From assembly GCA_037893225.1 (NCBI GenBank), contig JAZGUH010000022.1, positions 372,001 to 436,000 of the forward strand: 64,000 nucleotides of DNA, read 5' to 3'. Under the pieces are notes generated by a model that made no database searches, was not told where the DNA came from, and was given only the letters and a program-made list of their open reading frames with translations. Of this stretch, positions 23,946 to 35,027 are shown piece by piece. The translations under genes and the position numbers were made by a program. Source of the DNA: Hippasteria phrygiana (lineage: Eukaryota; Echinodermata; Asteroidea; Valvatida; Goniasteridae). Positions within the stretch are counted from its first letter, which is position 1, and every line of letters starts with the position of its first letter.

Positions 23946-24900
23946 AGCCCCCTTTACACAGGGCTGCGACCTTTGTACCACCTATGAGCGACCAAAAAAT
24001 GGCCAGGACGCTCAATGGTCGCCTAAACCCAGAAAATCCTGTTTCTATGTAACTGCTCCAGCGATCCTTGTGCCTCCCTTGAACCACCAAAACTGCAATT
24101 TTCGGGCATTTTCATGTCGAGCTACGAGCGACCTGTGCGTCCACTGAGCCACTTGCCTGCCTCCCCTGTGCTTCCCCTGTGCAACCTACGGCAACCAACG
24201 CGATTATAGGCAACATAGGCGACCCCCGAGCAATGTTTGGGCAACCATTGAGCCTCCTCTGTGCCATCATCGGTGACCAACGGCAACTAACGGCGATCAC
24301 TGGTCGACCATTCAGCCATGCTTCTGCCTCCTATAGGCGACCCTTGAGCATTGTTTGGGCGACCCCAGGCGACTGCTGGGCAACCTGGAGTGCCTGGGTA
24401 TATGCCCTGATTCTGGCGCTTTTCCATCAGTTTCATCCTAGGAGGCAGAAGGGAGGCAGAAGCATTGCCATGGTGGCTCAAGGGTTGCCGTGGCCGCCGA
24501 ATGCAGGCACAGCGGTCGCCACAGTCATTGTTCAATGCACGCTATTGGTCGGCCAAAGGAGGCACAAGGGAGGCACAAGGGAGGCAGAAGCATCGCCCAG
24601 ATTGACGGTAAAATTTGCAACAGAACGCATCTATTACGTGGCGACCATTGGCCGACCATAGTGCATCCATTCTGCAACCACGGCAATGCTTGTGCCTCCC
24701 TTCTGCCTCATTTGAGCCACCTTTGAGCAACCAACCTCCTCGGCGACCTTTGTGCGACTGTTTTGAACATGTTCAAAAATGTACGGCGACCATGTCGACC
24801 ATGGCGTCCATGGCGATGTCTGAACATCCTGTGTACCACATTTAAACGACCTAGGCAACCATTCGGCCTCCTTTGAGCCTCCAACGGCGACGTCGCCAGT
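23946..24900. repeat. Word-repeat region (GGCGACC / GGCAACC / GTGCCTCC / GAGCCTCC)
   Basis: Short words such as GGCGACC, GGCAACC, TGAGCCTCC, TGTGCCTCC and GAGCAATG recur every 10-20 bases in changing order. After about 24430 they also appear as reverse complements (GGAGGCAGAAGGGAGGC, GGTTGCCGTGG), giving local inverted repeats between 24420-24500 and 24665-24730. Frames of up to 160 codons cross it on both strands but look like by-products, with no recognisable domain. Confidence 0.7.
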
Positions 24901-24903
24901 CCC

Positions 24904-25060
24904 TGTTTTGTGTTGGTCATTGTGTTCCCGGAATCTCAGGAATTATATTTAGAAATCTAGGGGGATGTGTTAGATAACAATAATCTGGAGTGTGCTTATG
25001 GTATAGGGATACAAAAGGGTGGGGGGGGGGGGTACCCCTTTCCCCCATATCGTGCAGGGT
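24904..25060 (-). mobile_element. Truncated copy of a small GATATGGG-ended MITE
   Basis: It matches 25159-25351 and 33650-33811 in inverted order (TGTGTTGGTCATTGTGTTCC, GGAATCTCAGGAATT, CTATACC-type block) and has one terminus, CCCCATATCGTGC. The other terminus is missing at the join with the word-repeat region. Confidence 0.75.
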
Positions 25061-25158
25061 ATCACAAGTCGACATCCTATGCGGGCAACCTGGTGTGATT
25101 CGCTCGGCAGTGATGGGCATGCGACACCGTGCTCAGATTTGAGAAAACGGTATACCCA

Positions 25159-25293
25159 TCACGATATGGGGCAGAGGGGTACCCCCCTTTTGTGCCTATA
25201 CCCTATACACTCTCCAGACTATTATTACCTAACACATCCCCCCTAGAAATCTGAAAAGAATTCCTGAGATTCCGGGAACACAATGACCAACAC

Positions 25294-25331
<38 letters not shown>

Positions 25332-25351
25332 CCCGCTGCCCCATATCGCGC
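25159..25351 (+). mobile_element. Small MITE nested in the composite element
   Basis: The ends read TCACGATATGGGGCAG and, reverse-complemented, TGCGCGATATGGGGCAG. The core (CCTATACCCTATACACTC, GAGATTCCGGGAACACAATG) matches 33650-33811. It contains a 30-base poly-G run (25300-25329). It lies inverted relative to the truncated copy at 24904. Confidence 0.8.
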
Positions 25352-25655
25352 ATCATATGTGGTGAAATCTCTTTTTCCCCCACCTGGCTTGATTGGCAAC
25401 CATAATAGCGTTTCACTCTGTGACAAATGACACCACAAAAACCACAATTGAAAAGTGGCGCAATTCCCTAAATAGACCCTTTCATAAAAGTAGTCACTGC
25501 TCAGTCAACCGTGAATGTAACGACATGATCAGGGTGTCATGTTAAAGAGGAGATTCAACCCTAACAGAGGATATCTCCATTTGATTCACATGTGCCCTAT
25601 ACTTGTGTTACAATTAGCATTACTATCTCGGTTTCGGTTTTTTGTATCCACCCTG

Positions 25656-26806
25656 TGCAACCTTTTGGAGTTGTCAGAGTATCGACCCCTTATTTGGAGA
25701 AAATGAAGCTTAAGTTTGTGATCTGTGCACACTATAAATTGAGTGTGCACAGTTTAAACTGGATTCAGTTTAAAATCTTTGGGATATGATAGAATAGGGT
25801 TTTTCAAATGTACAGTTGTTGAAATCCGATATTAATTGACTTTTCAGTGAATTTTTTTGGTTTCTGCTTGTAATTAAAAAAATCCATAGTGCGAATTATT
25901 TTGTGCTGCCAGGTCACATATATGCAAACAAGAAGTACAGTCATGTGACTGTGTCACGTGAAATTCGGCTTGTATTAAATCCGGACTCTTCACCCATGCC
26001 GTATACAGTTTGATATGCGACAGAAAATTGTGCACAGGATTCTGCATGAGATTATGATATACATAATTTAGCTCTAACCCTGAACCTATCCCTCATACAA
26101 ACACTCACGCTATCTATTATCCTAATTTTTAAAACGGTGGCTTAAAAAGAAAACCAGTTACCCGCATCATTATCCTCTATAAACACTGTTGGGTTTTTTG
26201 TGAACCTTGTAGGCCCCTATGCAAAATATGATCAAAGAGTCATTATTTTGTGGTGTTAGAATTTCGTGCAACGTAATGCATGGATGACTTGGCACGCTCT
26301 AGAAACTGTGTTTATAGCAATTAAACACAATCTTGCTATCGGTCTGTATAACTTGCTATCGGTCTGTATAACTCTGTAAAGCTAAATATTACGTGTCCAA
26401 TTCCTAAACATCAATGTTCAATGGCTAAACACTATCTGTCAATACGCTAAACATGTTTAGTATGTAAACGTGTTTACAAACGGAAAGTGTTTAGAAAAGT
26501 GTTTAATTGCTAAACGATTTGCAGTGCATGTTTTAGTTATTGCTGTTGAACAATCTAAATTAACTTTTTTGCGAGGATTACGACTTTATATTAGTGTAGT
26601 ATTCAATAAATGTGACTGTATAGAAACTGCACTGTGGAGGTTTTGTTTCAATGAGTTCTCAACTTGAAAAAAAAATAAAACCTATTTTTTTATCACGAAT
26701 TTAGAGGCTCCAAGGCATGATGATTCATTTAATGTGTTAATTTTGCACCGTAAATTTGTCTTCTCGTTATCACTCATCAATGGTACTTTATACTTCAGAA
26801 GTGAAC
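25656..26806. other. Non-coding DNA with TAAACA/TGTTTA word cluster
   Basis: No gene recognised. A tandem duplication of CTTGCTATCGGTCTGTATAA lies at 26331-26372. From 26405 to 26520 the word TAAACA or its complement recurs many times, including palindromes CTAAACATGTTTAG and GTAAACGTGTTTAC. Confidence 0.5.
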
Positions 26807-26814
26807 GTGACTAG

Positions 26815-27058
26815 CAGTGGCGTAGCCAAAGGGGGGGGGGGGGGGCAAAGGGGGGAAACTGCCCCCCTGTGGGAACTCTTGCCCCTCCTCTTGCCCCCCC
26901 CCCCCCCCCTCTGGAAAATTGGGATATGCGTTACTATAGCGAATTTGCGTTACTATATGCGTTACTATAGCGAATTTCCCCCCTTGAAAATAGCCATGCC
27001 CCCCGTTCCCCCCCCCCCCCCCCCCCCCCCCTCTAGGAAGAGCCTGGCTACGCCACTG
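26815..27058. mobile_element. hAT-type MITE with perfect 8-bp target duplication
   Basis: The ends are CAGTGGCGTAGCCA and its inverse TGGCTACGCCACTG. Both sides carry GTGACTAG (26807-26814 and 27059-27066). The 8-bp duplication and the CAGTGGCGTA terminus are typical of hAT elements. The 244-bp interior holds poly-G and poly-C arms that could pair with each other and a tandem GCGTTACTATAGCGAATTT block. No coding capacity. Confidence 0.92.
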
Positions 27059-27066
27059 GTGACTAG

Positions 27067-30000
27067 TAAGTGCGTTTGCAGTGCATAATGCTTCAAATAC
27101 GTCCGATGCTTTCCAAGTGAACAAAATTTGACATATTTTCCCATTATTATGACAACAGAACATTGATTGGGTTCTTCAAGTGCATTTTATGATGAAATGA
27201 CGTCTAATGAGACAGTTACACCAATTAGGCTTCAACTCCGGACACAAAATGGCTCTCACGTGAAATGATGCATGTCGTCTCAAAGTATACAGTTCTATTT
27301 TCGCTGGTGCAGTATGCAACCATATTATTGTGTCCATTCTGGTTTCATACATGGATGTGGCTTTGCTGGTGCCAAGTTCACGACCCGCTCAGCACACATT
27401 TTTGTGTGTGCTAACGGAGCCATTGCTCATTTCACGTAGACCGTAAGCAGTAAGCACAGCAAAACGCTTAAGTATTTCGAATACACGACCTGACCGTGAA
27501 ATACCGCTAATGTTAGCCATTTTGTTTTCAGGTTTAGTTTGTACAACTTTTCTGCGAACTGTTAAGCAGTGTCATGACATTGGCCCCTCGTAATAAAAGC
27601 TGTAGTGATAGTTAGCTAGCTCGCGCGCGATGTCAGTTTCGGTACCGTCTGCAACATTGACGGCTACTAAAAAAGTTGAGTACAATTTCCCATCTAAGTG
27701 CACAAACGGAGAGGGTAAAACCTGATAAATGTGTATAGCACAGGCTAAAGGCTTCCGAGGAAAGTCTCTGCCAACCTCTTTTGCGATAGAAACGTCAATT
27801 TAGAAAATTACCGCAGGTTTCATTTACAACTCGTTATGTCTGACTCATAGCTACATGTTCAGGTTCCCCCAAATCGTTCGTATATACTTCCAAAATATGG
27901 CTGACTCCTCTTAAAATGAAAACAACCTACATTCTCCGATGTGTAGAAAAAAGGCCTATACCGGTACTTAGTGCAAGCCCCTCTAATGGGGATTCTGCAT
28001 GAGCATCATTTATTAATGTTCGGTGGACACACCGATCATCCAAGGTAATTATACATCTAAAAGTGCTGTCCGGTGCATTTATTTTTCACTGAGATGCACT
28101 TAGTCCGCCCATAATAGCAGCACTCCATAAGGAATCCCGTGTACCACGCCTGGTAAAGTATTTCAGATTTAGTTGCACTTTGGTTTACTGTTGACTTTTG
28201 GATGTAACATTTGCCAGTATAGCGCTGTTTATGTTCCGATACAGTGCACGCAAAATAGAGCACGCTAAGTCTCGCAAATTCACGATCGCTTTGCACGTGA
28301 ACTCCTCAGTAGTACCAATACAGACCAGTCTAGCCACGGACTCTATAAAGTACTGTCTTTACGCATTAGCAATGTGCGTGATCGACTGACCGGACGTCAA
28401 GATCATTTCTAAATTATTATTATTTTGATTATCACAGGAGCGATCATGCCATTATGATGAACCAATCAACTGATATTTGTAATTTGCATATACATGTATT
28501 GTAAATTGTATACATTGAGCTTACCGCTTGGCCTTCAGCACAGAATTGCCTGGAAAATTGTAATTATTAAAAAGTTAAATTGCTGTTCAAATTACCAGCT
28601 AATGGGTTCGCCATAGACTATCTTTCAGTTAATTAAATCAGTTGATTTTATAATATCTACAATTAAAGCCGCTGTGCCCGTGGTTTGACTAAAAAAGTCA
28701 GTTTCATGGATTTATCCGACTAAGGACTTATTGGGTCCATTTGCTCTTCCTTAAATTGTTTGTGTTAAGAACATTTTATTTGATAACCTGAGTGACGAAT
28801 TCAGTTGGGATTCTACCAAGGTGTTCATAAGTAACTCTATATGCGAAAAGAACTGTGAAACCTATAGCCTATGTAGTTTATGCTTCTGCGTTCTGGAAGT
28901 CAACGGGACCTTTTTGGGCATATTGAAAGATCATATCTCATTAAGATGTTCTTAATCGTTCATTTTCGACTTACGTTGTGATTGTTACTTTGAGGGTTTT
29001 CAGGCGCTACCCTGATACCTTGCAATTATGAACAATGCGATAAAGAGGCAGTGGCAAGTTAGAAACAGGAGTCTCTTTTTGAGTACTTTTGTATTGGAAT
29101 TACATCAGCAATTCCGGACAGGAGAAGAGTAGTATATGGGGTTCTCACTCAAAAGATTTTTTTTCAGGAGTCAAGATTCTAATTTGAAGTATTTCGAAGT
29201 AGCTACCCATCAATTTTTATCAAATGGTTTTATTTGGAGTTTGTTACAGGAGATGCAAAATCACTGCTAATCGTTTGCCAAAACCAGATAATGGAACAAA
29301 CTAAGGTACTAAGTATATCAAGTTCATGAATATCTACACCTAATGTTCTCTTAGAGTGGTCTACATGTCATGAGATTAACATAAGTGGTGGCCAAATCGC
29401 TAACTCACCTAATTTCCTTCCTTTTTATATAGCCTTGACCCGCTAAGTGAGGCATAACCATCCTTAAAGGTTTGGTTATAGCTTGTGAAGTCCATGGGGG
29501 AACCTTCATTCCGCTATGTTACATCGCCAGGCCGCGGGGTTAATGTCTCGATATTACGCCCTGTGGCCTGTTACGCCGAGGTCTCCAGCAATGCGTAAAA
29601 GTGAACAATCAGGCAAGCTTTAAAGGAGGTGTCTGAGTCACTCGCCCAACGTCTTTCGTCGTGCAGCCATGGCTCGTGAAGCAATATGAATATCTCCCAT
29701 CCAATTGAGGGAGAACGTTCCTTCAAAAGGACAAAACAGAAATCGAGTCTTGACGTAGCGAGCAATATGTTCGCCATGCCGCGCGCACCCTTACTGCATC
29801 GACAGAGATATCAAATTGAACGAGATTCGCCCACAAGGAAATATGCGTTTAGCTCGCATCTGACGTGATTGGCCTACATCGAACCCGACACAAGAAGCTG
29901 TATTGATAATACGGTCTACTGATTTACCCATCCTTATGTATAGTGCCCTGACGCCCTATGTATACAATAAAGTACCATCTCAGATTTCATGAAGGTATCA

Positions 30001-32189
30001 AAAGTAATTAGCATGTAATTCTATGACCAATCTCAATACGGCTTTGGAAAATAAACAAAATTTACCATTGTCCTCACTCTAAGCATTTGTCCAATTTCAT
30101 TGGCAAAAGGTAATTAAACTATGGTCTCTAAGGTTGAGATGACACAATTGAAAAAAGAAAATGTTAATTTTAATCATCTCACGCGCCGCGCGCCACAAGC
30201 ACCAGAATTTGTAGTTAACTATTGCGCAAGGATTACAATTCTTTTCAATGTGGTATTCATTTAAATCCATGCCGCTAAGAGCTACTGACATCAATCAGTA
30301 AAATATCTTGAATATTATAACTTCCTACATTGCAAAACTTGTGATGTTAAATTCATATACCATGTGGTATCTATATTGAACTATTCGTCCACTATAAGTA
30401 AAGCATGGTGCTGATTTAACACCGCAGTTTTTGAGGTGTATAATAAGACTTGCATGAACATTTACGGAACCCGTGTAGGAATCTCCAAGTCACTTTGCCA
30501 ATGTGCACCCCTCGTTATATAGAAACTGGTATACGTCGCGGCTCTTTTCCTGTTAAACAGTGTAGAGACACAGGTTGTCAAAGCACACACTTACATTATT
30601 TACACTTAGTATATTAGGTCCTTAGCTGAGCACTTCAATTCCACAGCAAATATGGCCAACTCATAAAATGGCGCCAGGTAACGGAATACATTTTGGGCGC
30701 GCGGTGAGTCATGGGCGAACGACTATCGTCAAGCCAAAATTGAACTTTCGGGTGTAAAATTAATGAACTGCCTTTGAGGGATTCACGTGGTGTTTTGCCA
30801 GGTTTTCATTTTTACCCCAAAAATCATTTCAAAACGCTATTGGAGATCAAAACTATTAATTAGTCAATCAAGTACTCATGTTTAATAATTATGCATGACT
30901 GTCCTCCAAAAAGAAAAATGTGAAACTTTTCTCAGTTACGTGTTATTCCCTGTCACCAACACAGCATACAATTTTGAATCTCTGTGTATCCACGCATTTA
31001 TCGAAATTCAAATGCCGTATTCAATTTATCCTAGCAGCTGGTAATGTTTCAGTCTGATGTTTTTGTTTATAAAATTACATATATTAACTAATATGTGCCA
31101 TTCTTACAGGGGACCAGTCGGAAGTCGCAGGCTCCTCCGTTTTGAGCTACAGCCAAAAATCCATTTTCAATTTTCGTTTTATTGCTTAAAATGCTAGTTT
31201 ATGTAAAATAACATCATACTGTGTTTTCGTTGTTTTTTTTAGTACAATAACATGTTTTAAAAGAGATTTTAGTAAGGTAACTCAATGATAATCACCGTAA
31301 TTTGTGTTTAGTTTTCTTCATAAGATTCGATATTTTTCGGTTCATGTACATCGCCGTTTTCAATGCAATCATAACAAACTTGGTATCAATTTAAAGCTTG
31401 TGATCTAAACTCTTCATTGATTTGCCGATCTGACCGATATTTCCCACAGATAAACCAATGAGAGACACCTTTAGGAGATACCAAGGCTACCCCCTAATCA
31501 TGATCCGTTCAGCGGTGCAGAAATGAAGGACAAACTTTATCGCTTGATTTCTACAATAGTGCTGAATCATCTAATAAAACTAAAATTATCATAACTTTCT
31601 TATTACTGCTCCGATTTTAATCATTCTTTCATCGTTTTAAAGCTTATGATGTGTTCTTTCCAATGGTATATAAATCTAGATTTTTGTTTAGATGGTTCTC
31701 TATTGAAAGCGTCACATATGGAGTATTTGTTTACCTATTGAATCCTTTTAAATATTATTTGTAAAGGAGGAGGACCCTTCATGATAGCATGCCGGTAGTC
31801 TTCAATAATAATATTATCAAACTGATAAGGCTATTCCGTTAAAAGAAGACTCTAAATTAATACCTAGAATATACAAAAAGTATGTATTTTCTGTTAAGAA
31901 GCCCTTTAGTGAAAACTAACTCAATGCTTCAATCGCGAAGCGCGCAAGCATTAAATCCCACGTAGCATAAGCATGGCATTTTGTCACCGGCTCCGCTGAG
32001 CCAAAGATCGCCGGCACGCTCATCATGTGAACATCCTCAACTGTAATTTGGAAGAATTATTCAAACCGTGTGTAAAGGATAATCCGTCAAGCAGGAAAGC
32101 GTATCCCCTCGATCTCTGCACGCATGTTCTTCTGTCTAGTGTGTCCTTCGAGTTGACAGGCAACCCGCAAATGAAACTGGTGACTGTTT
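27067..32189. other. Long gene-poor, A/T-rich stretch
   Basis: No gene supported. It contains a diverged AACACCGCAG repeat (30335-30445, listed separately). Short frames on both strands have no family resemblance. Confidence 0.4.
30335..30445. repeat. AACACCGCAG-type inverted repeat, copy 1
   Basis: CATGTGGTATCTATATTGAA and TTCGTCC-type centre are followed by GCATGGTGCTGATTTAACAC. The same words recur at 42590-42830 and 44980-45065, where the halves are mirror images around a GAACNATTNGTTC-like centre. The best reading is an old MITE family. Confidence 0.55.
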
Positions 32190-32194
32190 CATGT

Positions 32195-32425
32195 GCGAAG
32201 GGGGTCAGGTTGGCCTTGTGGTACTTTCCTTGCCTTCCACCGCTGTGACCCGGGTTTAAGTCCCACCAGGGCCGAAGTCCCTGCCTGACTCCGTTGGTTT
32301 TCCCCTGAATATCATTCTGGGGTTTCCCCCACCTCTAAAACTGAAATTTCTTCGTCGTCTCCCAACAGGTTTCTTCAGGCCTTCGGGCTACAGTGCGATA
32401 CGCGCTTTTGAGAAATCCTTGGTTA
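32195..32425 (+). repeat. tRNA-derived SINE, third family
   Basis: The order is A-box region GTCAGGTTGGCCTTGTGGTA, B box GGGTTTAAGTCCCACCAGGG, then CCCTGCCTGACTCCGTTGG, GGGGTTTCCCCCACCTCTAA and CAGGTTTCTTCAGGCCTTCG. Reverse copies at 48005-48235 and 53985-54185 match in the same order. Confidence 0.8.
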
Positions 32426-33649
32426 CATTACCAGAAATAAATAGATAAAGACAAATTTAATAGCATCAAATACATCTCTTGCAGTATTCATGCTGCATGT
32501 TACTATAATTATGAAAATTGATATTTTATATACGACGAATACGCCCACGCAATGTGCCGCACATATATTGTTATATTGCCCTTGCAGTACCGACAGCAAA
32601 ACGCATCCAACGAACCCTTCCTTGTGACACCAAGCTTACACCACTTGGCTGCAAATTATTAATAATGAAACAACAATATTTATTTCTCATATACAGCAGT
32701 TTCGAAAACAAATCAACATATATCATCTACTTTTATAGTATATCAAATATAGCTTGGTACTGACTAAAATATCCCCTAATCTTGGTTTTCCTGACAACAG
32801 AACAAACAATATTTTGACAATATTTTTCAAAGGCGCTGAACATGTTCAAGTTCCTTTCTCAATTTTCACACCACAGTTCACAAACAGACGGAAACATTTG
32901 TAGGTTAAATTTTGGAGGAAGAATAAAAGAGAATTATCGTGCAATTCAGCTCGTACCATGTTGTAAAATGTAAACACGGAGTACTTTTTACTGAGCAAAA
33001 TCGATCTGCAGTCCCCATAATATATGGATCCTACATCGCATACGGTTCCAGGCTTTCGTCGGCTAAATACCATGCAGACAGTCACCTATATTTACATGTA
33101 GGCCTACTCTTCAAGATTCTCATCTCACGTAGTCAGAATGTCGAAATGTCATGACATGTTGTTAACTGGTTGCAAAGTTGAGTCTGTAAACTCAAGAGTC
33201 GATGTCATACGAAATTTGATCTAAACTGTAATTATTGTGTCACTTCGTTGAGCAATACAATTGCAAAATATTAAATGACGACTTCAATACCTTGTTAAAA
33301 CGAAGTTTTCTCCCTGTTTAAACATTAATTTTAAACTAATTTTCAACCCCATCCTTGTTTTTAAATGCGGGTGTAATTTGGTTAAACAGTATAATTCTAT
33401 AATTATTACGTCATCGGAACCAGTCTGGTTCCCGGTCCCTCGATAATTTTGGCGACACAGGATCCACGTCTGGAGCTATAGTTCAGTTGCTTATTAAAGT
33501 TTAGGGGCAACGTTTTATTCCAATGGTGTTAAACAACTTTCAAATGATATTAAACAAAGGTTTTAACATACCCACATGACAGAGGCTCGACTAACAGCAA
33601 ACCGTCTCGAGTATTTGTTGAATATTTTGATTGTTTTTTTCCAATATTC
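32426..33649. other. Non-coding DNA
   Basis: No gene or repeat recognised. Confidence 0.4.
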
Positions 33650-33811
33650 AGCAAGATATGGGACCCAGGGATACTTCCTCTTGTCCCTATACCCTATACA
33701 CACTCCAGACTATTGTTACCTATCCCCTGAATATCTGAAAGGAATTCCTGAGATTCCGGGAACACAATGACCAACACAAAATAGGGGATTCCTTCTGTCC
33801 CATATCTTGCT
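33650..33811 (+). mobile_element. Small GATATGGG-ended MITE, solo copy
   Basis: Terminal inverted repeats AGCAAGATATGGGACC and, from the right, AGCAAGATATGGGACA match at 15 of 16 bases. The interior matches the nested copies at 24904-25060 and 25159-25351, so this solo insertion defines the element's true ends (162 bp). It lacks the long poly-G run of the nested copy. Confidence 0.88.
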
Positions 33812-34090
33812 TTTCAATGAGGTTTAAATTGATACAGCCAACCTTTAGTCGTAACTAGCAGAGGAAGGCCAAAATGAAGTGGCAGTATCGCCGATAGGCG
33901 AGGTGGTAATTCAAATGCCAATGTATCATCCTTCATATCGACTTAATCAGGTTAATCACAATAGTTAACAAAATCCAGCCTGCGATATACATGTATGTGC
34001 TCATGAGATGTGCGTATTCCTACGGCACAGCCGGTCGGCCTTGCATCCTTAATTACTCCTTAGATCCAGTGCTGCTACACCCACGCACCC

Positions 34091-34279
34091 AGTCATGTAA
34101 ACGGGTGCAATCGTGGACCTCCCATTGTTCCTCTTTTGTTTATACTCTAACTTTTTCGGAAGGCCTCCCATTGGTTTTGTACACGATTTTCAATCGTGGA
34201 CGTTAGGTCAAACGTGGACCCCTTTGTCTACGCCCGAATTCTTTTGTCCTAGGTCCACGATTGCCGGCATATACAAACT
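34091..34279 (+). repeat. 189-bp dispersed repeat, copy 1
   Basis: It runs from AGTCATGTAAACGGGTGCAA to GCCGGCATATACAAACT and is essentially identical to 58769-58957, 24 kb away. It contains repeated words around CGTGGACC and CCCATTG. Near identity implies recent spread. Confidence 0.9.
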
Positions 34280-34333
34280 CACCCATACTCCTACCACTTC
34301 CCATCCCTGAAAGAGTATTTGACAAAACAGGTT

Positions 34334-34813
34334 TTAAACGTAGTGTACATGATTGGTCATTGTTGCAATTTTCAGAAATGGGTGGATTTGGGGGTTAGTA
34401 TTTTATAGGAAATATCGTTCCACTAACCTGTTCAAAGTTTTGCGTTGATAAATGGCGAAAAAAAAAACGAGAGAAAAACGGCGCTCGTTTTCAACCGTCG
34501 GGCGGGTGATAGCCTTTAGTCAAGGCGCGCGTGGCTACCTGGACGCGTGACGCGCCCCGAATGCCAGCATGTCCGGGGCGCGCCACTCGTCCGGGTAGCC
34601 ACGCGCGCCTTGACTAAAGGCTACAGTGCAGTTTTCCCAACGATTTCCAGCTGGAAATCGTTGGAAAACGATATAAATGTCCACTTTTCTTGACAAAGAC
34701 AGCACACCTGGATGATTGAGACTACTATATAATTAACTTACAGTCTAGTAAGTATTTCGTTATAATTCAACAAAACAAATTGGAGGATTACCAATCATGT
34801 ACACTTCCTTTAA
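34334..34813 (-). mobile_element. TTAA-ended palindromic DNA transposon, copy 2
   Basis: Reverse-oriented copy of 8954-9458, with TTAA at both ends (34334-34337 and 34810-34813). The central GC-rich hairpin at 34510-34623 is shorter than in copy 1. A perfect 24-base palindrome with half-site AACGATTTCCAG lies at about 34639-34662. No coding capacity. Confidence 0.87.
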
Positions 34814-34984
34814 GTTAAGGAATTTTGCACTGGTAGGTGGATGTTTAATCGTGAAAGTTTTAATACCATGGCGAGACCTCTCAAAAAAAAAAGTCTGGCG
34901 AGTACGTCCAAAGATGTCTTTTGTAATTCCCCCCCCCCCCGGTATAACCGACCACTGACCAAGTTGTTTGGTTTTATTACGATC

Positions 34985-34986
34985 TC

Positions 34987-35027
<41 letters not shown>

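Larger units (their letters stand above)
23761..25655. mobile_element. Composite foldback DNA element with about 190-bp terminal inverted repeats
   Basis: The left terminus (23761-23945) starts CAGGGTGAATACAAAAGAAC, and the right terminus (25468-25655) is its reverse complement with few mismatches through GATATCCTCTGTTAGGGTTG, CATGATCAGGGTGTCAT and CTTTCATAAAA. The interior has two unlike parts: 23946-24900, made of shuffled short words (listed separately), and 24904-25351, holding two inverted copies of a smaller MITE. No transposase was recognised. No target duplication is visible beside the CAGGGTG ends. Confidence 0.85.

Noticed and set aside
24179..24661. 160-codon frame in the composite element
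   Set aside because: Arises from repeated words on both strands; no domain, no conserved start, and similar frames exist in other phases.
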